A stretch of 9,588 nucleotides of DNA, from assembly GCA_045541495.1 (NCBI GenBank), contig JAZQJE010000027.1, positions 1 through 9,588 on the forward strand. Reading direction: 5' to 3'. Of the stretch, positions 1 to 7,105 are shown piece after piece. The notes beneath the pieces were generated by a model. The model searched no databases. It worked only from the letters and a program-made list of their open reading frames with translations, and was not told where the DNA came from. A program made the translations under genes and the position numbers. Every line of letters starts with the position of its first letter. Position 1 is the first letter of the stretch. The stretch is from RGIG3009 sp045541495 (lineage in GTDB: Bacteria > Bacillota > Clostridia > Oscillospirales > Acutalibacteraceae).

Positions 1-186
1 AATGCTGTTGCCACAAATCGAAGAAATGCTATTCTTAAAACTGAGTGTATTCATCGTGTTAAATTGCAAACGTTTGCTGAGGCTCGCCTTCTTATTGATG
101 AATACCTTCATTTCTACAACCATCAGCGTATCCAACTAAAAACAAAACTGACTCCACTCGAAAAGCGAAGTCAGTTTGTTGCTTAA
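1..186 (+). CDS. IS3-family transposase (OrfB, DDE integrase core), C-terminal fragment
   Basis: Frame 1 is open from the first base to the TAA at 184-186 and gives 61 residues. The stretch ILKTECIH, then FAEARLLIDEYLHFYNHQRIQLKT and TPLEKR (residues 11-56 overall), is the typical end of IS3/IS150-group OrfB integrase cores, including the YNxxRxQxxLxxxTP-like tail. OrfB cuts and joins the element's ends during transposition. The family normally has the third catalytic acid in a motif like NAxxE(S/N)FF just before this tail. Here the same place reads NAVATNRRN, with Thr where the Glu is expected and one extra residue, so this copy may be inactive. The N-terminal part with the two Asp residues is outside the window. 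Confidence 0.8.
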   Translation, partial: NAVATNRRNAILKTECIHRVKLQTFAEARLLIDEYLHFYNHQRIQLKTKLTPLEKRSQFVA

Positions 187-205
187 TCTGTATTTCCCTA
201 CAACA
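1..205 (+). mobile_element. 3' end of an IS3-family insertion sequence (left part outside window)
   Basis: The first 186 bases encode the C-terminus of an IS3-type transposase and are clearly more AT-rich than the genes that follow. IS3 elements usually end within a few tens of bases of the transposase stop and terminate in CA. A plausible right end is the ACAACA finishing at 205, which would give a left inverted repeat starting TGTTGTAGGGAAATACAG. That left end lies outside the window, so the boundary is a guess. The element sits downstream of, and converges on, the lipoprotein gene, so it does not interrupt any gene visible here. Confidence 0.6.
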
Positions 206-214
206 GAAGCCCTT

Positions 215-239
215 TTTGTGCCGTCCGCACAAATCGGAC
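215..239. repeat. Overlapping inverted repeats between the IS end and the lipoprotein gene
   Basis: TTTGTGC (215-221) pairs with GCACAAA (227-233) around a five-base loop. GTCCG (223-227) pairs with CGGAC (235-239) around a seven-base loop. The two share bases, so only one can form at a time. They lie in the 78-base gap between the transposase stop and the stop of the convergent lipoprotein gene. Neither is followed by a convincing T tract on the strand where a terminator for the ABC cassette would be needed. The function is unclear: a weak transcription end or remains of the insertion site are both possible. Confidence 0.35.
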
Positions 240-264
240 CTGTTCAAATGCGGGGGGATTATTA

Positions 265-1017
265 TTACAAGTCATAATCCGATTCCCATTCGTCGTCATA
301 CCAAGCATCCCACGATTCGTCCGCCGTGCGTTGCGCTTCTAAAATATGGCGGAACGCGGCGGCATATTCAGCAGGTACTTTATATAGATAGGTCTCGATC
401 TCACCGAGGTAGGTGACATAATAAGTACCGTCCATTTCGATGACATCGTATACATATTCTCGCAACAACCGATCGGCGGTACAAGCAAAAACCGTTGCCC
501 AGTGAGTGTAATCCAGTGACACGCCGGCGGGCATGACGGTGGGCTCTGTAGCCGCCATCACGGCGGAAACGGCCAAGGTTTCGTCATCGGTCAGTGTGTA
601 CACGTTTTCCCCCTCACTGCCGTAACTCCAATAGCAGTACGCCTCGGCCTCAAAACCGTTGGTCAGCTTATCCAAGATGTCCCCACACACATCGGCACGG
701 CAATACAGATTGCCTGTTTCGTTGCCTTCCAAAAACAATTGATCGTCGCTGATATAATACAACTCGCCGATAAAGGATAATAACACAGGGACCTCATCAG
801 CCGTGATATGAACATAGTTCTCAAATTCATTAAATTCGGGATATACATAAGGATTTTCGGGCAGTGGCTCATACAGCGCGCCGTTCAGCAAAATGCTGTC
901 GTTTCGCCAATGCCCTTGGGCGGCGCGGGCGTTGTCCAAAGCCGTGCAACCGCTGAGAGTCGTGCAGAGCAGGAGAATCGCCGCGAAAACACCAAACAAC
1001 CGAATATACGATCTCAT
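265..1017 (-). CDS. Putative lipoprotein of unknown function, third gene of an ABC cassette
   Basis: The 250-residue product starts with RSY.R, a hydrophobic segment (about residues 7-20) and the lipobox LSGC with Cys24. This is a type II signal peptide, so the mature protein should be lipid-anchored on the outer face of the membrane. The mature part is acidic and rich in Tyr and Trp, ending in an Asp/Glu/Trp-rich tail; no known domain was recognised. The ATG follows AAGGAGG by seven bases. It lies 12 bases after the permease stop, so it is very probably the last gene of the ATPase-permease-lipoprotein transcript. It may be an accessory or sensing partner of the transporter, but no function can be read from the sequence. 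The coding call is firm, the role is not. Confidence 0.8.
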   Translation of the reverse strand: MRSYIRLFGVFAAILLLCTTLSGCTALDNARAAQGHWRNDSILLNGALYEPLPENPYVYPEFNEFENYVHITADEVPVLLSFIGELYYISDDQLFLEGNETGNLYCRADVCGDILDKLTNGFEAEAYCYWSYGSEGENVYTLTDDETLAVSAVMAATEPTVMPAGVSLDYTHWATVFACTADRLLREYVYDVIEMDGTYYVTYLGEIETYLYKVPAEYAAAFRHILEAQRTADESWDAWYDDEWESDYDL

Positions 1018-1029
1018 AGCCGTCCCTCC

Positions 1030-1839
1030 TTATTCCAAATTGAGTTTTTTGCGGATGATGGTGTGGGAGATCACAAACCAGATCGCTCCCGCGATCAACG
1101 AAAGAAGAAGCGATCCCGCCAACACAAGATGGATGGTGAGAACGGGATTTTTCTCCGTGAAAGCGGCGAGTTGTTCCATGAGCGGGGCATCAACAAACAA
1201 ACCGAACACCACGGAAAACACCGTGCTGAGGATCTGGACAAAGACGTAGTAGACAAAATACACGCCGCATGCCGCCAATACCCGATTTTTGCGAAACAAT
1301 TGCCCGATACAGATACAGGTGTAAAACAACAGCAATTCACAACAAAATGTCGCCGCGAACAGTAATACCAGTTCCGCAATAAACAGAACGGTATGCGAGC
1401 CGGCAAAGGCAGTGAGCAGATCCAGCAGATACCGTAGTGCCAGTAAGATCTCCGCAAACACTTCACCGAGAGTGGCAATGCCCACCGAGGTGAGGCAAAG
1501 CACCGTGTTGACCGCGGCAAAGGTCAATGCCGCCGCCGATTTCACAAACAGATGTGCCAGCGGTGTCACGGGCAGGGTGAACGACAGATACCCCTCTCCC
1601 GTAAACAGGTTGCGGTAAAAGCGGATCACGCCCATGACCAAGGGTAAGGATAAGTTGATCAGGTTGACTACTGCCAAAAAAAACACCGACGACCCAAAGA
1701 TGATCTTATATACCAGATGATCGCTTTCAAACAATTGGATCAACCGCACCAAGACCGCCACGATCAATAAAAGCAGTTCCATGGGGATCAACACGCGACC
1801 AAGAGCCGACAATTCGTGTTTATACAGTTTCCTTACCAT
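1030..1839 (-). CDS. ABC-2-like transporter permease, six membrane helices
   Basis: The 269-residue protein is almost entirely hydrophobic, with six predicted membrane segments at roughly residues 15-36, 44-72, 97-122, 150-178, 187-214 and 233-259. A basic N-terminus (VRKLYKHE) and a basic C-terminus (IIRKK) suggest both ends are cytoplasmic. The segment GYLSFTLPVTPLAHLFVK (83-100), between helices 2 and 3, is a pattern seen in Firmicute ABC-2 permeases of the bacitracin/antibiotic-export or YtrC-like type. The ATG overlaps the end of the ATPase gene in the arrangement ATGGTAA and is preceded by GGGAGGTG, so the two are translationally coupled and form one transporter. The substrate is unknown; export of a lipid-like compound, peptide or antibiotic is usual for such families. 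Confidence 0.85.
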   Translation of the reverse strand: MVRKLYKHELSALGRVLIPMELLLLIVAVLVRLIQLFESDHLVYKIIFGSSVFFLAVVNLINLSLPLVMGVIRFYRNLFTGEGYLSFTLPVTPLAHLFVKSAAALTFAAVNTVLCLTSVGIATLGEVFAEILLALRYLLDLLTAFAGSHTVLFIAELVLLFAATFCCELLLFYTCICIGQLFRKNRVLAACGVYFVYYVFVQILSTVFSVVFGLFVDAPLMEQLAAFTEKNPVLTIHLVLAGSLLLSLIAGAIWFVISHTIIRKKLNLE

Positions 1840-2534
1840 CGGAACACCTCCCGAAACACCTCGTCCACGGTTTTGCCGTCGTTTTCGCTCCGCAATTCGT
1901 CGGCGGGTTTCTGTAACAGGATATTGCCGCGGTCAATAAAGATCACGTCGTTTAAGATGGGCTCGATATCGGCGATTAAATGGGTGGAAATGAGCACCGA
2001 CGATTCGGGGTTATAGTTATTGAGAATGGTGGAGATCACATAATCGCGGGCAGCGGGATCCACACCGGCGATAGGTTCATCCAACACATACAAACGGGCG
2101 TTGCGGCTCATCACCAAAATGAGGCACATTTTTTCCTTGTTGCCCTTGGATAAGGTCTTCAGTCGCGTTTCGGGAGAGATGCCCAAATGGGATAACATGT
2201 CATAAGCGGCGTCCACGTGAAAATCGGCATAAAAATCCGCAAAATACCGCACGATCTGCTTCACTTTCATCCAGGAATTTAAGAAACTGTTATCCGGCAG
2301 ATAGGCTACCCATTGTTTGGTGCGCACCCCCGGCTCACAGCCGCCGATGGTCAGGGTGCCGGCGGTAGGGGTCAACAGACCGTTGATCAGTTTTATCAGC
2401 GTGGTCTTCCCCGACCCGTTAGGGCCCAGCAATCCCACGATCCGACCGCTTTCCACGGTCAGATTGATACTGTTAAGTGCCGTCAGCGTTCCGTACTTTT
2501 TGGTCAAACTGCGACAGCAAAGCAATTCACTCAC
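1833..2534 (-). CDS. ABC transporter ATP-binding protein, YtrB/BcrA-like
   Basis: The 233-residue nucleotide-binding subunit powers the membrane permease encoded next to it. It carries Walker A GPNGSGKTT (37-45), an ABC signature of the variant form LSKGNKEKM (128-136) instead of LSGGQ, Walker B YVLDEP (149-154), D-loop AGVD (156-159) and the switch His185 in STHL. The Q-loop Gln is replaced: the region reads YLPD (78-81). LPD plus LSKG is typical of the YtrB-like group, whose genes are often led by a GntR regulator; none is present here. The start is GTG at 2532-2534, eight bases after an AAAGGAG site. The C-terminal 40 residues after the H-loop resemble the usual short tail. A function in export or cell-envelope stress is likely but unproven. 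Confidence 0.93.
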   Translation of the reverse strand: MSELLCCRSLTKKYGTLTALNSINLTVESGRIVGLLGPNGSGKTTLIKLINGLLTPTAGTLTIGGCEPGVRTKQWVAYLPDNSFLNSWMKVKQIVRYFADFYADFHVDAAYDMLSHLGISPETRLKTLSKGNKEKMCLILVMSRNARLYVLDEPIAGVDPAARDYVISTILNNYNPESSVLISTHLIADIEPILNDVIFIDRGNILLQKPADELRSENDGKTVDEVFREVFRW

Positions 2535-2622
2535 GGACGATACTCCTTTCCAACACAGGCTTTTACACCCTCATGGTAGCATAAAAATGTTAAAAAGTCC
2601 AACGCTTTTTCGCGGTATGCAC

Positions 2623-2651
2623 TTGCTATTTTAAAAGGTGTTTGGTAAAAT
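2623..2651 (+). promoter_or_regulatory. Sigma-A type promoter for rhaB
   Basis: TTGCTA (2623-2628) and TAAAAT (2646-2651) are separated by exactly 17 bases and lie about 36 bases upstream of the rhaB ATG. The ribosome site GGGAGGAG (2671-2678) follows. No clear regulator palindrome was found between the divergent ATPase gene and rhaB, so any rhamnose control is not visible. A weak inverted repeat, AAAAAG/CTTTTT at 2592-2597 and 2605-2610, lies upstream of the -35. Confidence 0.6.
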
Positions 2652-2687
2652 TAAGAAAATCTGACTTTTTGGGAGGAGCGACAAACC

Positions 2688-4091
2688 ATGTCGGTTATGT
2701 ATTATTTGGCAGTGGATATCGGCGCTTCCAGCGGACGTCACATCTTGGCGCACTTGGAAAACGGCAAGATTGTCTTGGAAGAGATGCATCGTTTTGAAAA
2801 CAAACTGACCACCGTAAACGGTCATTTATGTTGGGATACCGAACGGTTATTTAATGAGATTGTTAACGGCCTGAAAAAATGTAAAGAAGCGGGTAAGATT
2901 CCCGTATCCATGGGTATTGATACGTGGGGCGTGGATTTTGTGCTGCTGGACGGTGACGGCAACGTGATCGGCGATACGGTGGCCTATCGGGATAGCCGCA
3001 CTAACGGTATGGACGAGGAAGTGTATGCCTGTATCTCCGCCGAAGAATTGTATGCTCGCACGGGTATCCAAAAGCAATTATATAACACCATCTATCAGTT
3101 GATGAGCGTAAAAGCAACCAATCCCGCATATTTGGAAAAGGCTCAGCGATTGCTCATGATGCCCGAATATCTGCACTATCGGTTAACGGGTGTGGCGATG
3201 AACGAATACACCAACGCCACCACCGGCAATCTGGTCAACGCCGAAACCAAACAGTGGGACGACGAGTTGCTGGCGCGGCTGGGCTATCCCCGCCGCCTGT
3301 TCGGCGAATTGAAATGCCCCGGCGAAACGGTGGGACTGTTAAAACCTGAGATCGAAGAAGTAGTGGGTTTCACTTGTAAGGTGGTATTGCCCGCCACCCA
3401 CGATACGGGGTCTGCCGTGGCGGCCGTTCCCGCCAACGATGACGATTTCCTGTATATCAGTTCGGGCACTTGGTCGCTCTTGGGTGCCGAACGCCTCACC
3501 CCCGATTGCAGTGAAGAGAGCCGTAGACTCAACTTCACCAACGAGGGCGGTGTCAACTACCGTTTCCGTTACCTGAAAAATATCATGGGTCTGTGGATCA
3601 TTCAATCCATCAAACGGGAACTGAACAACGAATACGGATTCGGTGCGTTAAGCGAGATGGCCAAAGCCGCCGATATCGATACCATCGTAGATGTGGACGA
3701 TCAACGGTTCTTGGCTCCTCAAAGTATGATCGCCACGGTCAAAGACGTGTGTGCCGAAACCGGCGGCAAAGTCCCCGAAACCGTGGGCGAGATCGTCAAA
3801 GTGGTGTATCTAAGCCTTGCCAAACGGTATGGCGAAGCGGTGCGGGAAATGGAACAGATCACCGGCCGTACCTATTCTCGTTTGCATATCGTTGGCGGCG
3901 GTTGTCAGGACAGCTATCTAAACGCCCTCACCGCACAATCCACGGGACTGGACGTGTATGCCGGCCCCATTGAAGCTACCGCCCTTGGCAATTTGATGGT
4001 GCAGATGCTGGCAGACGGACAATTTGCTTCGTTAGAAGAAGGACGCACCGTTATCGGCCGTTCTTTTGATGTTAAAAAAGTAGATATCTGA
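2688..4091 (+). CDS. rhaB: Rhamnulokinase
   Basis: The 467-residue FGGY-family sugar kinase phosphorylates L-rhamnulose at O1 with ATP, giving L-rhamnulose 1-phosphate, the second step of L-rhamnose breakdown in the cytoplasm. The N-terminal phosphate-1 loop is DIGASSGR (10-17). IDTWGVDFVLLD (77-88) and YRDSR (100-104) belong to the sugar site. THDTGSAVAAVP (237-248) holds the presumed catalytic base Asp239, followed by ISSGTWSLLG (257-266). The adenosine motif is IVGGGCQDSYLNALTA (401-416) with GPIEATALGN (426-435). The length is normal for the family. The ATG at 2688 lies nine bases after AGGAG; Met4 is a poorer alternative start. No isomerase, aldolase or regulator gene adjoins it, so the rest of the pathway must be elsewhere. 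Confidence 0.95.
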   Translation: MSVMYYLAVDIGASSGRHILAHLENGKIVLEEMHRFENKLTTVNGHLCWDTERLFNEIVNGLKKCKEAGKIPVSMGIDTWGVDFVLLDGDGNVIGDTVAYRDSRTNGMDEEVYACISAEELYARTGIQKQLYNTIYQLMSVKATNPAYLEKAQRLLMMPEYLHYRLTGVAMNEYTNATTGNLVNAETKQWDDELLARLGYPRRLFGELKCPGETVGLLKPEIEEVVGFTCKVVLPATHDTGSAVAAVPANDDDFLYISSGTWSLLGAERLTPDCSEESRRLNFTNEGGVNYRFRYLKNIMGLWIIQSIKRELNNEYGFGALSEMAKAADIDTIVDVDDQRFLAPQSMIATVKDVCAETGGKVPETVGEIVKVVYLSLAKRYGEAVREMEQITGRTYSRLHIVGGGCQDSYLNALTAQSTGLDVYAGPIEATALGNLMVQMLADGQFASLEEGRTVIGRSFDVKKVDI

Positions 4092-4106
4092 AAATTACTG
4101 CAAAAC

Positions 4107-4141
4107 AAAAAGAGCCGTTGGCGACGCCAACGGCTCTTTTT
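4107..4141. terminator. Bidirectional rho-independent terminator between rhaB and upp
   Basis: A perfect 16-base inverted repeat (4107-4122 and 4126-4141) with a GAC loop has a GC-rich core AGAGCCGTTGGC flanked by A5 on the left and T5 on the right. It can therefore stop transcription from both directions: rhaB on + and tsaE-tsaB-upp on -. A second, weaker hairpin, GCCTC/GGGGC at 4148-4152 and 4157-4161 followed by ATTTTTATT, could act as a back-up for the rhaB transcript. Confidence 0.95.
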
Positions 4142-4177
4142 GTAAACGCCTCCCGCGGGGCATTTTTATTGTTGTTT

Positions 4178-4804
4178 TTATTTTGTACCGAAAATACGGT
4201 CGCCCGCATCACCCAAACCGGGGACAATATAACCGTTTTGGTTGAGTTTTTCATCCAGCGAGGCACAGTAGATCTGTACATCGGGATGGGCTTCCTGCAA
4301 GGCTTTCAGACCTTCGGGAGCGGCAATGATGCACATAAACTTGATGCTGCGAGGTCCCCGTTGTTTGATCTGACCGATGGCATCGATGGCCGAACCGCCG
4401 GTAGCCAGCATGGGATCCAATACAATAACTTCCCGTTCGCCGATATCGCCGGGGAGTTTGCAATAGTATTCCACGGGCTTCAGTGTGGTCTCGTCACGAT
4501 ACAAACCGATGTGACCGATACGGGCGGAAGGCACCAACTCCACCGCACCGTCCACCATACCCAGTCCCGCGCGGAGAATGGGGACAAAGGCTAGTTTTCT
4601 GCCGGCGATCTTCAAGGATGTGGTCTTGCAAATGGGCGTCTCCACTTCTACTTCGCAGGTGGGCAGATCGCGGGTGGCTTCGTAGCACATCAGACCCGTA
4701 ATCTCACGGATCAGTTCACGGAATTGCTTGGAACTGGTATTTCTGTCCCGCAACAAGGTGACTTTGTGTTGGATAAGGGGATGATCAGCAATAAAGGGTT
4801 TCAT
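4178..4804 (-). CDS. upp: Uracil phosphoribosyltransferase
   Basis: The 208-residue enzyme makes UMP and pyrophosphate from uracil and PRPP, the cytoplasmic pyrimidine-salvage step. Conserved elements in order are FRELIREITGLMCYEATRDLP (28-48), ICKTTSLKIAGRKLAFVPILRAGLGMVDG (58-86), the PRPP loop VIVLDPMLATGGSA (126-139) and the C-terminal uracil-binding run GYIVPGLGDAGDRIFGT (191-207). The length matches the family exactly. The ATG follows TAGGAGGT by six bases. It starts 21 bases after the tsaB stop on the same strand with no terminator between, so it is probably the last gene of the tsaE-tsaB-upp transcript. The strong ribosome site suggests efficient independent translation. Confidence 0.97.
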   Translation of the reverse strand: MKPFIADHPLIQHKVTLLRDRNTSSKQFRELIREITGLMCYEATRDLPTCEVEVETPICKTTSLKIAGRKLAFVPILRAGLGMVDGAVELVPSARIGHIGLYRDETTLKPVEYYCKLPGDIGEREVIVLDPMLATGGSAIDAIGQIKQRGPRSIKFMCIIAAPEGLKALQEAHPDVQIYCASLDEKLNQNGYIVPGLGDAGDRIFGTK

Positions 4805-4825
4805 GCCATGACCTCCTAATACAAA

Positions 4826-5572
4826 TTATACATCTTTATTTTGACGCAGACGAAGTTCTCGCTCCGCCTGTGGCAGCCGTAAATAACGGGGCAATAAGGT
4901 ATCGCCCGAACCCCATTCCCCTTGTTTGATCCGTTCAATGGCCGCTTTGGCCACACCGACGGCGTGTTGAAACCGCCATTCGTCGGGAGCGAGCCGCAGG
5001 GTGGGGAGTGTTTCTTTCAATGTTTCATAACAAAGGGTCGCGCCGTCACCCACTGCTAACAGCTCAGCGGCTTGTTCTTTTAATCGTTCACCCACCGTGG
5101 CGATGGGCAACGCCTCATCGGGCGTTAAACGGGTGACCACTCCGTTTTCGCAAGAAAATAAGGCGGTATAGATCTGCCCGCAGCGGGCATCCATGGCGGT
5201 GAGGATCTGTCCCGTATAGGGCGTGCCGCTCCAGCGGGCGGCCATTCCCGCCAAGGTGGAAACGCTCACGCAGGGAAGATCGTCGGCAAAAGCTAAGCCT
5301 TTCACCGCTGCTACCCCGATGCGCACCCCCGTAAACGAGCCGGGACCCGCCGCCACCGCCAATACATCCATGTCGGATAAGGACGCTCCCGCGTTTTTCA
5401 TCATGTCGGTGATCATGGGGAGCAAGGTCTGACTGTGGGTGAGTTTGGTGTTAACCGCGGCTTCACACCGTATGGTATACCCTTTTTCATCCACCCGCAC
5501 CAACGCGCAGGAAGCAGGCCCCGCGGAAGATTCTACTGCCAGTAGGGTATACGGCATTGTGGGTGTTTTCAC
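4826..5572 (-). CDS. tsaB: tRNA t6A37 threonylcarbamoyltransferase complex subunit TsaB
   Basis: The 248-residue protein has an ASKHA (actin-like) fold. It is the scaffold partner that dimerises with TsaD and binds TsaE in the complex that puts threonylcarbamoyl on A37 of ANN-decoding tRNAs. Family marks are LLAVESS (10-16), the HSQTLLPMI segment (46-54), the hallmark AAGPGSFTGVRIG (74-86), MDARCGQIYTALF (127-139) and the terminal LLPRYLRLPQAERE (226-239). The GTG start overlaps the tsaE stop as GTGA, and GAGGGGGTGA upstream can serve as ribosome site. ATG at Met6 is a possible alternative, since many homologues begin nearer to the LLAVESS strand. The catalytic partner tsaD is not in the window. 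Confidence 0.93.
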   Translation of the reverse strand: MKTPTMPYTLLAVESSAGPASCALVRVDEKGYTIRCEAAVNTKLTHSQTLLPMITDMMKNAGASLSDMDVLAVAAGPGSFTGVRIGVAAVKGLAFADDLPCVSVSTLAGMAARWSGTPYTGQILTAMDARCGQIYTALFSCENGVVTRLTPDEALPIATVGERLKEQAAELLAVGDGATLCYETLKETLPTLRLAPDEWRFQHAVGVAKAAIERIKQGEWGSGDTLLPRYLRLPQAERELRLRQNKDV

Positions 5573-5991
5573 AGGGTCACCCCCTCAATGGTAATGGCGC
5601 GTTCCTGTTCGGATAAACGCTCAAAAGTAACGCGAACGGCATCGGCGGGAAGCGCACCTTCAATGTGCTCGCTCCATTCCACCGCCAACACGGCACCGCT
5701 GTCTTGATACTCAAAAAAGCCGGTGGTATCCAGATCTTCCCAACCGGTAATGCGATACATATCGAAATGCACAAGGGGCGGGTTACCGCTGTAATCGTTT
5801 ACCAGGGCAAATGTGGGGCTGGATACCTGAGCCGCAGGGGACAGCGCACGGGCCATGCCGCGGACAAAAGCGGTCTTGCCCATGCCTAACCCCCCGAAAA
5901 AGGCCACCACCGTACCGGCGGTGCAACGGGTCGCCAACCGTTCGCCCAACGCCATGGTTTCTTGTTCGCTATGAGTGATAAAGATCGCCAC
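5569..5991 (-). CDS. tsaE: tRNA t6A37 threonylcarbamoyladenosine biosynthesis ATPase TsaE
   Basis: The 140-residue P-loop ATPase resets the TsaB-TsaD complex between rounds of t6A formation. Its Walker A is GLGMGKT (34-40), with Met at the variable position usually held by Ala. SSPTF (57-61) is the conserved switch region, HFDMYR (75-80) contains the Mg-binding Asp77, and AVEWSEH (103-109) has the conserved Glu105 and Trp106. The length is typical. The start is GTG at 5989-5991, seven bases after GGGAGG. It is the first gene of the operon, 30 bases downstream of a good -10 element, and is coupled to tsaB by a 4-base overlap. The gene pair tsaE-tsaB is a common arrangement in Firmicutes. Confidence 0.95.
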   Translation of the reverse strand: MAIFITHSEQETMALGERLATRCTAGTVVAFFGGLGMGKTAFVRGMARALSPAAQVSSPTFALVNDYSGNPPLVHFDMYRITGWEDLDTTGFFEYQDSGAVLAVEWSEHIEGALPADAVRVTFERLSEQERAITIEGVTL

Positions 5992-6020
5992 GGCGTTTCC
6001 TCCCTCTACCTATTTCCTAC

Positions 6021-6049
6021 AGTATACCACAAAACGGCGGCAATGCAAA
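6021..6049 (-). promoter_or_regulatory. Sigma-A promoter of the tsaE-tsaB-upp operon
   Basis: On the - strand, TTTGCA (complement of 6044-6049) and a perfect-looking TATACT (complement of 6021-6026) are 17 bases apart. Transcription would start near 6014, giving a leader of about 22 bases before the GTG of tsaE that includes its GGGAGG ribosome site. No operator or attenuator is visible in so short a leader, which fits constitutive expression of housekeeping genes. Confidence 0.7.
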
Positions 6050-6126
6050 GGGGAAAATACAAATTCGCACAAAAAGGCACTCACATGTTGTCCGCACCAT
6101 ATAGTGGGAGGGAAAGGAGCGAGTGT

Positions 6127-7104
6127 ATGGCTACCAAAATCTATATCGACCAAGGACATAACCCGTCCAATCCCAACGCCGGCGCTGAGGGAAATGGCTT
6201 GCGCGAACAGGATTTGGTGTTCACCATCGGCCGCGAACTGGCGGTGATCTTGGAGACCCAAGGTTACGATGTGCGCCTCTCCCGTCCCACGGCAGACACC
6301 CAGTTGGGCACGTCCAATGCCACGTCACTGGCAACCCGTGTCAACGAAGCCAACGCTTGGGGTGCGGACTATTTCATCAGTTTACACGCCAATGCTTCCA
6401 CCATCCCTTCCGCCAGCGGTTCGGAGGCATTGGTTTATCAACCGGGCACTACGGCGGCGCGGTTGGGTGAATCTATTTTACAAGGCTTACAAGCTACAAC
6501 GGGTCTGCCCAATCGCGGAGTGGTGGCGCGCCCCAACCTGTATGTGTTGCGGCGCACCCGTATGCCCGCTGTGCTCATGGAACTGGGCTTTATCACCAAC
6601 AGCGGCGACGCGGCACTTATGGCGAGCGAACCGCAACTGTTTGCCGAGGGGATTGCCGACGGAATCAATGCCTTCTTAAGCCGCGCGGTCATGGCGACCG
6701 TCACTGTCGATGACGACAGCAGCGTGGGAGAAGACAACGATATCTCCCTTACATACGCCGAATTCCTTGCCCAAAACCCCTATACGGGCAACCTGAAAAT
6801 ACAGGCGTTTCGGGGCAACCAAGCCTTTCCCGTTCCCAACGTGAATGTGCGAGTCTCCCGCCGTTTTTCCGACGGGGAACGGGTGTTTTTCGAGGGTGCC
6901 ACCGATGAAAACGGGATTATCGACGGCATCGAATTACCCGCCCCGCCCCGAAGGGATTCCCTGTCGCCCGACGGACCCTTGACTACCGCGGTGTATGACC
7001 TTATTTCGAACCACCCGTCCTATGTCCCCGTAACGGTGCAACTGGCGATCTATGAGGGCGTCACCGCCATTCAACCCTTGCGGTTGATCTTAAAGGAGGG
7101 ATAA
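6127..7104 (+). CDS. N-acetylmuramoyl-L-alanine amidase (Amidase_3) with C-terminal SleC-propeptide-like domain
   Basis: The 325-residue zinc amidase should cut the bond between muramic acid and the stem peptide. The catalytic domain (1-187) shows the zinc ligands His11 (IDQGHNP), Glu27 (GLREQD) and His87 (SLHAN) and the catalytic Glu152 in MELGFITN. An acidic linker (about 192-203) leads to a beta-rich domain (207-325) with TGNLKIQAF, VPNVNVRVSR, TDENGIIDGIELPAP and a final VTAIQPLRLIL; this resembles, from memory, the N-terminal pro-region of clostridial SleC. The ATG at 6127 is chosen because AAGGAG stands seven bases before it and the protein begins at the family's first strand; the open frame runs upstream to 5962 without domain content. 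There is no signal peptide in either version. One base separates its stop from the next ATG, so it forms an operon with the SpoIID/PG-binding gene. Confidence 0.88.
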   Translation: MATKIYIDQGHNPSNPNAGAEGNGLREQDLVFTIGRELAVILETQGYDVRLSRPTADTQLGTSNATSLATRVNEANAWGADYFISLHANASTIPSASGSEALVYQPGTTAARLGESILQGLQATTGLPNRGVVARPNLYVLRRTRMPAVLMELGFITNSGDAALMASEPQLFAEGIADGINAFLSRAVMATVTVDDDSSVGEDNDISLTYAEFLAQNPYTGNLKIQAFRGNQAFPVPNVNVRVSRRFSDGERVFFEGATDENGIIDGIELPAPPRRDSLSPDGPLTTAVYDLISNHPSYVPVTVQLAIYEGVTAIQPLRLILKEG

Positions 7105-7105
7105 C

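Noticed and set aside
808..1365. Open frame of 185 codons on + opposite the lipoprotein and permease genes
   Set aside because: Its product is rich in Arg, Lys and Gln without any domain, and it is antisense to a membrane protein gene with a clear ribosome site and six helices.
2592..2610. AAAAAG/CTTTTT inverted repeat as an operator or terminator upstream of rhaB
   Set aside because: The stem is only six A/T-rich pairs with a seven-base loop, and no gene ends next to it that would need a terminator.
5962..6126. Upstream extension of the amidase reading frame
   Set aside because: It has no domain or signal-peptide content, overlaps the tsaE promoter and the start of tsaE on the other strand, and the ATG at 6127 has a well-placed AAGGAG.
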